A stretch of 64,000 nucleotides of DNA from Moringa oleifera (Eukaryota; Streptophyta; Magnoliopsida; Brassicales; Moringaceae). Below the pieces are notes generated by a model. The model had not been told where the DNA came from. It saw only the letters and a list, made by a program, of their open reading frames with translations, and made no database searches. The position numbers and the translations under genes are program-made. How positions within the stretch are numbered: position 1 is the stretch's first letter; the number at the start of each line of letters is the position of its first letter. The stretch is from assembly GCA_021397835.1 (NCBI GenBank), contig JAJFZO010000263.1, forward strand, positions 682,501 to 746,500, read 5' to 3'. Below are positions 19,997 through 30,950 of the stretch, piece after piece.

Positions 19997-22900
19997 GGGC
20001 GCCCGTGGCCCAGCTGGCGCACCCACTGCTGCCATACGCAGCACAAGCAACCCTTGCCCTGCCTACTGGGGGCTACCGAGGCATGCCTCCCGTTCCCAAG
20101 GTCCATGCGACGCGGCTCCCCTGGCTCGTTTGCCGGTTACAATGTCGAGGGCTGGCTCGTGATGGGAGCCCATGGCCTGGCTGGCGCCCCCACTGCTACC
20201 GCATGCTGGGCAAGGAGCCCATACCGTGGCTTCTAGGGCTGCCAAGGTGTGCCTCCTGTGCCAAAGGTACACGCAACGTGGCTTTCCTGGCTCATTCACT
20301 AGTTACTATCTTGAGGGGCTGGCTTGCGATGTGTACCAGTGGCTTGGCTGGTGTGCCCACCGTTGCCTCACGTTGGGCAAGCAGCCCATGCCATGCCTGC
20401 TGGGGGCTGCCAAGTCATGCCTTTGGTGCCCAGGGTCCGTACGACGCGGCTCCCATGGCTCGCTCGCTAGGCACTATGTCGAGGGGATGGCTCATGATGG
20501 GTGACCGTGACCTGGCTGGCGCGCCCACCGCTGCCGCATGCTGGGCAAGGAGCCCGTACCGTGGCTTCTAGGGCTGCCAAGGTGTGCCTCCTGTGCCAAG
20601 GGTCCACGCGACGCAGCTTCCCTGGCTCGCTCACTGGTTACTATCTCGAGGGGCTAGCTCGCGATGGGCGCCAGTGGCCTGGCTGGTGTGCCCACCGCTA
20701 CCTCACGTATGGCAAGCAACCCATGCCGTGCCTGCTGGGGGCTGCCGAGGCATGCCTCTCGTGCCCAGGGTCTGTGTGATGCAGCTCCCTTGGCTCGCTC
20801 GCTGCGCATTATGTCGATGGTCTGGCTCGCGATGGGCGCCCGTGGCCTGGCTGGCGCACCCACCGCTGCCGCACGTCGGGCAAGCCGCCCAAACCGTGCC
20901 TGCTGGGGGTTGCCGAGACATGCCTCCCATGCCCAAGGTCCATGCGACGCGGCTCCCCTAGCTCGCTCACTGGGCATTATGTCAAAGGGCTGGCTCGCGA
21001 TGGGTGTCTGTGTCCTGGCTGGTGCTCCCCCCGCTGCAGTACGCTAGACAAGGAGCCATACCGTGGCTGCTGGGGCTGCTGAGGCGTGCCCTCCGTGCCC
21101 AGAGTGCGCGCGTCGTGGCTTCCAGGGCTCGTTCACTGCACACACTATCATGGGGTTGGCTCGCGATGGGCGCCCGTGGCCTGGCAAGCGCGCCCACCGC
21201 TGTCGCACGCAGGGCAAGATGCCCATGCCGTGTCTGCTGGGGGCTGCCAAGGCATGCCTCCCGTGCCCAGGGTCCCTACGATGCGGCACCCCTGGCTCGC
21301 TCGCCGGGCACCATGTTGAGGGGCAGGTATGAGGGGGCTGGCTCGCAATGGCCGCCTGTGGCCTGGCTGGCACACCCACCATTGCCGTACGCTAGGCAAG
21401 CAGCCCATGCCATGCCTGCTGGGGGCTGTGAGGCATGCCTTCCATGCCCAGGGTCTGTGCGACGCGGCTCCCCTGGCTCGCTCGCTAGGCACCATGTCGA
21501 GGGGCAGGGATGAGGGGGCTGGCTCGCGATGGGTGCCAGTAGCCTGGCTGACGCGCCCACCGCTGTCACATGCTGGGCTGGCTTTGCTGGCGCGCCCACT
21601 GCTGCCGCACACTGGGCAAGCAACCCATGCCATGCCTACTGTCGGCTGCCTAGAAATGCCTCCCATGTCCAGGGACCGTGCGTCGCAGCTCCCTTGGCTC
21701 GCTCGTTAGGCACAATGTCGAGGGTCAAGGATGATGGGGCAGGCTTGCGAGGGGTGCCTAAGGCCTGGTTGGCGCCCCCACCAGTTCCGCGTGCTAGGCA
21801 GGCGACCGATGCCATGCCTGCTGGGGGCTGTGAGGCATGCCTCCCGTGACCAGGGTCCATGTGACACGGCTCTCTCGGCTCACTCGCTGGGCTCTGTGTC
21901 CAGCAGCAGGGACGAGGTGTCTGGCTTGCGATAGGAGCCCGTGGCCTGGCTAGCGTGCCCACCGCTGCTGCACTCTGGGCAAGCAACCCATGCCATGCCT
22001 TTTGGGGGCTGCCATGGCATCCCTCCGTGCCCAGGGTCCACGCAACGCGGCTCCCCTGGCTCACTCGCTGGGCAGTAAGTCGAGGGGCAGGGATGAGGGG
22101 GCTGGCTCGCGATGGGCGCCACTGGCCAGGCTAGCGCGCCCATTGCTGCCGCACGCTGGGCACTTCGCCCATGCAATGCCTGCTTGGGGCTGTCGAGGCA
22201 TGCCTCCCGTGGCCAGGGTCCGTGTGACGTGGCTCCCCTGGCTCGCTCGCTGGGCACAATGTTGAGGGTCAGGGACGAGGGGGCTGCCTCGCAATGGGTG
22301 CTAGTGGCATGGCTGGCACGCCCACTGCTGCCGCATGCTAGGCAAACAGCCCATGCTGTGCCTGCTGGGGGTTGCCGAGGCATGCCTCCCATGCCCAGGG
22401 TCTGTGCGACGCAGCTCCCCTGGCTCTCTTGCTGGGCACCATGTCGAGGGGCAGGGACAAGGGGGCTGGCTTACGATGGACGCCCGTGGCTTCGCTGGCG
22501 CACCCACTGCTGCCTCACGCTGGGCGGGCAGCACATGCTGTGCCTGCTGGGGGCTGCGAGGCATGCCTCCCGTGCCCAGGGTGAATGCAACACGGCTCTC
22601 ACGGCTCGCTCGCTAAGCGGGCAGCACATGCCGTGCCTGCTGAGGGCTGTGAGGCATGCCTCCCATGCCCAAGGTGAATGCAACACGGCTCTCATGGCTC
22701 GCTCGCTGGACAGGCAGCACATGCCATGCCTGTTGGGGGCTGCGAGGCATGCCTCCCGTGCCCAGGGTGAATGCAACATGGCTCTCATGGCTCGTTTGCT
22801 GGGCTCTATGTCGAGGGACATGGACGAGGGGTTTTGCTCGCGATGGGCACCCGTGGCCTTGCAGGGGCGCACACCACTGCCGCATGCTGGGCAGGCAACC

Positions 22901-23348
22901 CATGCCGTGCCTTCTGGCATCTGCCAAGGCATGACTCTTGTGCCCCGGGCCCATGCGACGCCGTTCCCCTGGCTTGCTCGCTGGGCAGTAAGTCGAGGGC
23001 CATGGACGAGGGGGCTGGCTCGCGATGGGCACCCGTGGCCTGGCTAGCATGCCCACTGCTGCCGCACGCTGGGCAAACAGCCCTTGCTGAGCCTGCTGGG
23101 GCTGCCGAGGCATGCTTCCAATGCCTAGGGTCCGTGCAATATGGTTCCCCATGCTCACTTGCTTAGCACTATGTCGAGGTTCGGGGACGAGGTGCCTGGC
23201 TCGCAATGGGCGCCACTGGCCTTGCTGGCACACCCACTGCTGCCGCACGCTGGGCTCATGGCCCATGCTGTGCCTGCTGGGGGCTGCCGAGGCATGCCTC
23301 CCGTGCCCAGTACCCGTGTGATGTGGCTCCCATGGCTCGCTCACTGGG
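19997..23348. repeat. IGS subrepeat array (U2), about 19-20 monomers
   Basis: Monomers of the same family as in U1. The left part (to about 21300) is mainly the short form of about 168 bp, in which GTCGAGGGGCTGGCTCGCGA lacks the GCAGGGACGAGGG insert. The right part is mainly the long form of about 180 bp. The array starts directly at a broken 18S and ends at the 25S 3' flank of U3. An internal 93-bp triplication is listed separately. Confidence 0.92.
22528..22806. repeat. 93-bp subarray inside the IGS repeats (three copies)
   Basis: GCAGCACATG starts at 22528, 22621 and 22714, exactly 93 bp apart. Each copy is about half a monomer (GGCTGCGAGGCATGCCTCC then GGTGAATGCAACACGGCTCT). It looks like a recent local tandem duplication of a shortened monomer. 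Confidence 0.85.
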
Positions 23349-23604
23349 CAGTACTTTACCGTGGGACAGCATCGAGGGACAAGTTTCTATTAGATTTTTA
23401 TATTTTTTATTGGAGTAACACTTGGTTCACCAATGCTTCCCGATATGTTTCCAAGTATTTTTCCCTTGAGTTTTTCATTCTCTACAAGCCCAAAGGACTT
23501 GCTTCTTTTTCCTGGTCATTATCTTGAGGGACGATTTCAGACCTCGGGGCATCGATTGCCAAAAAGAGAAGGACAATTGTTATGGGGGTTTGGGGGGGGG
23601 GGGA
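23349..23604 (-). other. 25S 3' flank (3' ETS and start of IGS, U3)
   Basis: 256 bp between the subrepeats and the 25S 3' end, shared with U4 and U5 and captured in part in the U1 LTR. It is A/T-rich, with a T-rich tract (23390-23415) and a G run of about 12 next to the gene. Termination of Pol I would be expected here, but I see no defined terminator motif. Confidence 0.7.
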
Positions 23605-24139
23605 GGGGAGGGATGAATCGAAGCGACAAAGGGCTGAATCTCTGTGGATCGTGACAGCATGGCCACTCTGCCACTTACAATACCCCATCACGTATTTAAG
23701 TTATCTACAAATGATTCTACCCGTCGCTCAGTGGGAATCACACTTCAGGCCTTAGCCAATGACACATGCCTTTGGGGGATGGGAGGTACCTACTGCAGGT
23801 CGACAACCGGGCGATGGGCGCATGCATCGCTTCTAGCCCGGGTTCTGACTTAGAGGCATTCAGTCATAATCCAGCGCACGGTAGCTTCGCACCACTAGTT
23901 TTTCAGCCAAGTGTGATGACCAATTGTGAGAATCAACGGTTCCTCTTGTACTAGGTTGAATTACTATCGCGACGTGGGCATCAGTAGGGTAAAACTAACC
24001 TGTCTCATGATGGTCTAAACCCAGCTCACGTTCCCTATTGGTGAGTCAACAATCCAACACTTGGTGAATTCTTCTTCACAACGATAGGAAAAGCCGACAT
24101 CAAAGGATCAAAAAGCAACGTCGCTATGAATGCTTGGCT

Positions 24140-24171
<32 letters not shown>

Positions 24172-24554
24172 TTGACACCTCTAGCTTCAAATTTCGAAAG
24201 TCTAAAGGATCGATAGGCCACACTTTCACGATTCGTATTCGTACAAGAAATCAGAATCTAACGAGCTTTTACCCTTTTGTTCCACAGGGGATTTCTGCTC
24301 TCGTTGAGCTCATCTTAGACACCTGCATTATCTTTTAACAGATGTGCCAACCTAGCCAAACTCCCCACCTAACAATGTCTTCCACCCGGATCGGCCTGCT
24401 GAAGCCGACCTCGGGTCCAAAAAAAGGGGCGACGTCCCACCTCCGATTCACGGAATAAGTAAAATAACGTTAAAAGTAATGGTATTTCACTTTCACCATT
24501 TTCGACTCCCACTTATACTACACCTCTCAAGTCATTTCACACAGTCGGACTAGT

Positions 24555-24585
<31 letters not shown>

Positions 24586-24652
24586 GATTCTACCAAGTCT
24601 GTTCCCTTGGCTGTGGTTTCGTTGGATAATAGACAGGGACAATGGGAATCTT

Positions 24653-24683
<31 letters not shown>

Positions 24684-24688
24684 CGACA

Positions 24689-24728
<40 letters not shown>

Positions 24729-26510
24729 TGTTTACCCGCACTTGGTTGAATTTCTTCACTTTGACATTTAGAGCACTGGGCAAAAATCACATTGCGTGAG
24801 CATCCACAAGGACCATCGTACTAGTTCTAAGTTGGCTGTTCGATGCCTGGGGAAGGTCCCCGAAGGAACCATTCCCAAACCATCCCCCGGCGACCCACTC
24901 TCACCGTTGGAGCAGCTCAAGAGTCCACCGACAACCGACAGGTTCAGGACTGGGACCCTCATGCCCAGCCCTCAGAGCCAATCCTTTTCCCGAGGTTACG
25001 GATTCATTTTGCTGACTTCCCTTGCCTACATTGTTCCATTAACAAGAGGTTGTACACCTTAGAGATCTAATGCGATTATGAATACGATCGGGCGTGAGAG
25101 GCACTCGGTCCTCTGGATTTTCAAGGGCCACTGGGGGACGGACCTTGGGCGATGTGCGGTGCTCTTTCATCCGCTGGACCCTACCTCCAGCTGAGCCGTT
25201 TCCAGGGTGGGTAGGTTGTTAAATAGAAAAGATAACTCTTTCCAGGGCCTCCACCGACGTCTCCGAACTCCCTAATGTTATCATCAGCCGCCACATCCTG
25301 GTTTCAAAATTTTAACCAGATCCCCTTTCGAAGCTCACATCGAGGTGCTATCCAACGGGCTTCCCTCGTCTCTTAGGATCGACTAACCCATGTGCAAGTG
25401 TCATTCACATGGAACCTTTCCCCTCTTCAGCCTTCAAAGTTCTCATTTGAATATTTGCTACTACTACCAAGATCTGCACCAATAGCCGCTCCGCCCGGGC
25501 TCACTGCCCTGGGTTTTGCGGCGACCACCGTGCCTTTCTACTCATTAAGGCTTGGCCCTTGCCCCAACGGCTGGGTATAGGTTGCGCATTTCAGCGCCAT
25601 TCATTTTTGGGGCTAGTTGATTTGGCAAGTGAGTTGTTACACACTCCTTAGCAGATTTCGACTTCCATGACCACCGTTCTGCTGTCTTAATTGACCAACA
25701 CACTTTGTGGGTTCTAGGTTAGCGCGCAGCTGGGCACCATGACTCGGCTTTTGATTCATCCCGCATAGCCAGTTCTGCTTAACAAAAATGGCCCCCTTGG
25801 AGCTCTCGATTCCATGGGACGGCTCAACGAAGTAGTCTCCCCTTACTACCTATTTAAAGTTTGAGAATAGGTCGAGGGCATTGTGCCCCCGATGCTTCTA
25901 ATCATTGGCTTTACCTGATAGAACTCGTATTTGAGCTCCAACTATCCTGAGGGAAACTTCAGAGGGAACTAGCTACTAGACGGTTCGATTAGTCTTTCAC
26001 CCCTATACCCAAGTCAGACAAAGGTTGCACGTCAATATCACTGCGGGCCTCCACCAGAGTTTCCTTTGGCTTTGCCCTGCTTACGCATAGTTCACCATCT
26101 TTTGGGTCTCAATAGGCATGCTTGCACTCGAACCTTTCTCAAAAGATCGAGGTCAGTCAGTGGTGCACCCGCGAGGGATCCCGTCAATCAGCTTCCTTGC
26201 ACCTTACGGGTTTACTCCCCCGTTGACTCGTACACATGTCAGACTCCTTGGTCCGTGTTTCAAGATGGGTCAAATGGGGAGCCCGCTTGTCGACACTGGG
26301 AGCGCGCAAGTGTTAAGCACCGCCGAGATGGTGCGTGCTGCCAACCACGATCTCGACAACGACGTCTCCGCAAGCGTATTAAAGGCTCAGGCTTGGGCCA
26401 CCATCGCGATCCGTGACGATCTGCACCTCAAGTCTATCGACGGACCGGCTCATGGCCGTTCCACATCCGACCGAGGTGAATCGTCGACCCCCATCCGCTT
26501 CCCTCCCGAT

Positions 26511-26563
<53 letters not shown>

Positions 26564-26853
26564 TGATACTTGTTCGCTATCGGTCTCTCGCCCGTATTTA
26601 GCCTTGGACGGAATTTATCGCCCTATTAGGGCTGCATTCCCAAACAATGAGACTTGTCGACAATGCCTCATGGTGCGACAGGGTTCGGGTGAGACTGGGC
26701 TCTCATTCTCTCCAGCGCCCTTTTCTAGGGGACTTGGGGCCTCGATCCATCACTGAGGATGCTTGTCCAGACAATAATTCGGGCACCGAAGGAGCATGAT
26801 TTTCAAGCTGGGCTTTTCCCAGTTCGCTCGCCGTTACTAGGGGAATCCTTGTT

Positions 26854-26884
<31 letters not shown>

Positions 26885-26920
26885 CAACTCAGCAGGTGGT
26901 CCTGCCTGACCTAGGGTCGC
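23605..26920 (-). rRNA. 25S rRNA pseudogene, near full length (U3)
   Basis: Both ends are present: the 3' end near 23605-23640 (CGAAGCGACAAAGGGCTGAA on this strand) and the 5' end at 26920. The length is about 3.3 kb against about 3.4 kb for plant 25S, with small deletions, for example about 28 bp near 23750. The sarcin-ricin loop at 23937-23951 reads CGGTTCCTCTTGTACT on this strand, so the GAGA loop is AAGA in RNA sense. That loop binds elongation factors and is essentially invariant, so the copy should not yield working ribosomes. Confidence 0.94.
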
Positions 26921-27141
26921 ATCTCGATTGATCGATCATTGGGTTCGTGAGCCACAAGCGAGCGACATGCACACGAGGGAGCATGAGGCTTTTTCTACCG
27001 CCGCCAAGCCATGACATGGCATCGCTCAAGGCTCTTTTTTAGGCCAACTGCGAGCCGAAGGGGCATGAGAGGGCAATATCTACCCCATGATGGTCCCTCC
27101 CTGACCCGAAAGGATGCGGGGGGCACGGGGGCAAAGGTCCT
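26921..27141 (-). other. ITS2 (U3)
   Basis: 221-bp spacer between 25S and 5.8S, with the same length as in U1. Confidence 0.85.
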
Positions 27142-27241
27142 TGACACCCCGGTAGACGTGCCCTCGACCTAATGGCTTCGAGCGTAACTTGCATTCAAAG
27201 ACTCGATGGTTCATGGGATTCTACAATTCACACCAAGTATT

Positions 27242-27272
<31 letters not shown>

Positions 27273-27301
27273 ACTGAGATATCCGTTGTCGAAAGTCATT
27301 T
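27142..27301 (-). rRNA. 5.8S rRNA pseudogene (U3)
   Basis: 160-nt copy with the plant core at 27200-27260. Transitions are scattered, for example CTAATGGCTTCGAGCG where plants have a CG-rich hairpin. Confidence 0.92.
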
Positions 27302-27489
27302 TAGACATCGTTTCGGGACGACACAACTGCCAGCCGCGCAACGAGATCAGGGAGACTGGGGCGTGCTTTTTCATTCGAGTTCCTTGGTGTATCCCGTGCT
27401 GTGGGTTTTGTTGTTGCGCATGAAAAGAGGCTTAGGCATGAGCCAGCTTACCCTTGCCGCGCGAGGTGGGATGAAGGGCTCAAAAGAAG
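27302..27489 (-). other. ITS1, truncated (U3)
   Basis: Begins normally and keeps the angiosperm core at 27380-27390 (GT for GC at one position), but stops at about 27480, where U5 continues for about 60 bp to 18S. The lost part includes the 18S 3' end. Confidence 0.85.
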
Positions 27490-27506
27490 CGGCGATAAGA
27501 GCGACT
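27483..27506. other. Filler DNA at the ITS1/18S deletion (U3)
   Basis: About 24 bp (AGAAGCGGCGATAAGAGCGA and flanks) match neither ITS1 nor 18S at the join. Together with the loss of roughly 200 bp this looks like end joining with inserted filler. Confidence 0.55.
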
Positions 27507-27612
27507 GACCATTCAATTGATAGGAGCGGCAGGCGGTGTGTACAAAGGGTAGGGACGTAGTCAACGCAAGCTGATGAATCACGCTTACTAGGAATTCCTC
27601 GTTGAAGACCGA

Positions 27613-27658
<46 letters not shown>

Positions 27659-28008
27659 TCGAGCTTGTCGGCCAAGGCTATAAACTCGTTGAATACATCA
27701 ATGTAGCGCGCGTGCGGCCCAAAACATCTAAGGGCATCACAGACCTGTTATTGCCTCAAACTTCCTTGGCCTAAGCGACCATAGTCCCTCTAAGAAGTCG
27801 GCCGTGGAGGGTCACCTCCACGTAGCTAGTTAGCAGGCTGAGGTCTCATTTGTTAACGGAATTAACTAGATAAATCACTCCACCAACTAAGAATGGCCAT
27901 GCACCACCACCCATAGAATCAAGAAAGAGCTCTTAGTCTGTCAATCCTTACTATGTTTGGACCTGGTAATTTTCCCCGTGTTGAGTCAAACTAAGCCGTA
28001 GGCTCTAT

Positions 28009-28052
<44 letters not shown>

Positions 28053-28140
28053 TGACCATAGTTCTCCTGGAACCCAAAGACTTTAATTTCTCATAAGGTG
28101 CTAGCAGAGTCCTAAAAGCAACATGCACTGATCCCTGGTT

Positions 28141-28178
<38 letters not shown>

Positions 28179-28214
28179 ATCTTCGAGCCCCCAACTTTTG
28201 TTCTTAATTAATTG

Positions 28215-28247
<33 letters not shown>

Positions 28248-29178
28248 ATCTTTCATAAGTCCAAGAATTTCACCTCTGACTATGAAATATGAATGCCCCT
28301 GACTGTCCCTATTAATCATTACCTCGATCCCGAAGGCCAACAGAATAGGATCGAAATCCTATGATGTTATCCCATGCTAATGTATTCAGAGCGTAATCTT
28401 GCTTTGAGCACTCTAATTTCTTCGAAGTAACATCATCGGAGGCATGACCTAACCAATTAAGGCTAGGAGTGGGTCGCCGGCAGTAGGGACGAGCCAATCA
28501 ATGCACATCGTAGGTGGATCGGGCGACCCATCCCAAGGTCCAACTACAAGCTTTTTTACTGCAACAACTTAAATATACACTATTGGTGCTGGAATTACCG
28601 TGGCTGCTGGCACCAAACTTGCCCTCCGATGGATCCTCATTAAGGGATTTAGATTGTACTTACTCCAATTACCAGACTCGAAGAGCCCAGTATTGTTATT
28701 TATTGTTACTACCTCCTTGTGTCAAAATTAGGTAATTTACGCGCTTGCTGCCTTCCTTGGATGTGGTAGCCGTTTCTCAGGCTTCCTCTCCAGAATAAAA
28801 CCCTAATTCTTTGTCACCCGTCACCACTATAGTAGGCAACTATCCTACCATCAAAAGTTAATAGGGAAGAAATTTGAATGACGCGTCGTCGGCACGATGG
28901 CCTTACGATCCGTCGAGTTTATCATGAATCATCAGAGCAACGGGCGAAGCCCGCGTCGACCTTTTATCTAATAAATGTGCTCTTTCTAGAAGTCATGGTT
29001 TGTTGCACGTATTAGCTCTAGAATTACTATGGCTATCTGAGTAGTAGGTACCATCAAACAAACTATAACTAATTTAATAAGCCATTCGCAGTTTCACAGT
29101 CTAAATTAGTTCCTACTTACACATGCATGGCTTAATCTTTGAGAAAAGCAAATCACTATTGGAAGAATCAACCAGGTA
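27507..29178 (-). rRNA. 18S rRNA pseudogene without the retrotransposon (U3)
   Basis: About 1.67 kb of 18S, lacking the last 130-140 nt, including the 3' hairpin. The 5' end at 29178 is canonical (AACCAGGTA). This is the only copy here with the 5' and middle parts uninterrupted: at 28832-28836 the site GTAGG runs straight into GCAACTATCC. The 530-loop region near 28592 reads GGAATTACCGTGGC (one C-to-T), and the segment at 27522-27543 has AGCGGCAGGCGGTGTGTAC. Not functional as it stands. Confidence 0.94.
28832..28836. other. Empty retrotransposon target site (U3)
   Basis: Single GTAGG at 18S nucleotide about 347. It is the pre-insertion state of the site occupied in U1, U2, U5 and U6 and proves the limits of the element. 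Confidence 0.9.
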
Positions 29179-30376
29179 GCATCCTTTGAGACGCTGCACC
29201 AACTAGGACCGAAGTGTGCCGCAAGGCTCGCTGAGGCCAAAGCTGTCGCGGTCATTGTTCAAAATCGATGGGATGTGGGATAAATGCCTTTGCTTGGACA
29301 GGCAAAGGCCAAGACCACTCCTATCGCAACATTTTTTGCACCCGAAGGGATGACCGAGAGCCCGTCTGCCAAAGTAACCACATGCCGAAGCAAGCCGCGG
29401 TTGGAGCACGAGGCCCGGCTGAGGTTTCCACCCATGCTAGTGAGGGACATGGTGCAAAGACAGCTGACTCGAATCATCAAATTCTGTTTGTGAAGGTACG
29501 CGACACAGGGTCCCGATGTCACCCACAAAGAGCCAACGTATGGCTCAGGGTTGAGCTTGAAGCGATGTGCTAGCCGACAGTTCGACACAGGATCATGGAG
29601 CCTGCCAACACACATGACTAGATCACCACTCACACGCCGCACGTACAAATGGGCAGCAACAGCACCAAACGAGATGCAAGCTGACGAGTGAAAAGCCCAT
29701 CGATCATGCAGGTTGTTGAGTGCCGCCACACCCAAGCCACTAAGCGCAAAATTGTTTTGATAGTGAGGCATGATTCTTCGATGGCAAAGGACCATCGATG
29801 AGGCCTTGGCAGCAGGGGTGTCACGCCGTGCCGAGGCTGGCCTTGTGGCTTGCTCGGTGCTAACGGCCGACGATCGTGTCGTCGATCCCGCTGTGAATCG
29901 AGTCTGCCTCGACAAGTCTGAGTGTCGTGATCCAACCCCACGTCTGCCGCCTCGAGGGCCTGCGATGAAGCACTCCGCATGCTCAAAATCCCCCCAGCGA
30001 TTTGCCCCTCGCGTAACATGCATCATCGTTAGCTTCGTCACCTACACCGTCGAGCTTGTCTAGCCACATCCCAGCTCATTATCCCGTAATTTTTCTTCTT
30101 TTGTTGCCTACTATTTAGCGGATTTCATTTCCCACATTTTCCCCGCTCCGTTGGTTACTGATCGGGCACCCCACACTCTTCGGCCGACGTCGCCGGCCGC
30201 CTGCCTGTCGACCGTGGTGGCCGTCACAGCCACACACCATCGGCTGGATGGGCAAAGCAGCAAGCCGCCCTGCCCATGCCATGTGCACTGAGTTCCCCAA
30301 GCCCAGCACCTGCCCATGTGGGATGGGCAGGGGGGGAGCACGCATGGCCTGTTGGCACCCAGGAAGCTGGGTGACC
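29179..30376 (-). other. 5' external transcribed spacer (U3)
   Basis: 1.2 kb between 18S and the candidate Pol I start, collinear with U1. Overlapping open frames on both strands do not resemble known proteins and are not shared as frames with U1 or U4, so I call no gene. Confidence 0.75.
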
Positions 30377-30396
30377 ACCTCCCCCCTAAAGAGTCT
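30377..30396 (-). promoter_or_regulatory. Candidate RNA polymerase I initiation motif (U3)
   Basis: The minus strand reads AGACTCTTTAGGGGGGAGGT. Of the three copies this is closest to the general plant pattern of an A/T-rich hexamer followed by a G run. It lies 1.2 kb upstream of 18S at the edge of the AT-rich block. It lacks a clear TATA(T/G)A, so confidence is limited. Confidence 0.42.
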
Positions 30397-30655
30397 TAAA
30401 TGAAATTTCACTCGCCGCAGGAGGAAACATCAATATGTTTGAGCCATCATAATTGGTCTAAAAAATTATTTACTTGGAATTTTGAGCTGAAATTTTGTAA
30501 TGCATGGAGAATAATCATATCTACCACCAAAAAAAATTTCAGAATTTTTTGGGCACTAAATTTTTTTAACGAATTTTCTACACCCAAAAATTGAAAAAAT
30601 CATCAAAAATAGCCCGTGAGTCAAAATGATCCCAAAATTCGGGGGCAGACTCCTT
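30397..30655. other. AT-rich IGS block (U3)
   Basis: A 260-bp block with runs such as AAAAAAAATTTCAGAATTTTTT, collinear with U1. It is the presumed promoter-proximal region of U3. Confidence 0.6.
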
Positions 30656-30950
30656 ATGAATTACACGATTCATTTGAGTCATTTTAGGACCAATTCCATG
30701 ATGAAAAGTCTGTCAATTCCCACCAATTTCGCAACTGGGCATTGCAGCCAGCAGGCTAGGGCAGTTGTGCCTCTGCCTGGTCCAGGGTGCAAGCTGGCTG
30801 CCCTGTCCAGCGCACCACCAGCTACCCCATGGCTGCCCTCAGGGTCCATCACAGCCAGGGGACACGGCCATGAAATCAACGCCCCACAGCACATGCCAAG
30901 CCTCACATTATGTCGAAGGGCTGGCTCACGAGTAGCGTCCCTGGCAAGGC
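30656..30950. other. Non-repetitive IGS segment (U3)
   Basis: Unique spacer collinear with 9541-9825 and 46141-46455. No gene seen. Confidence 0.65.
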
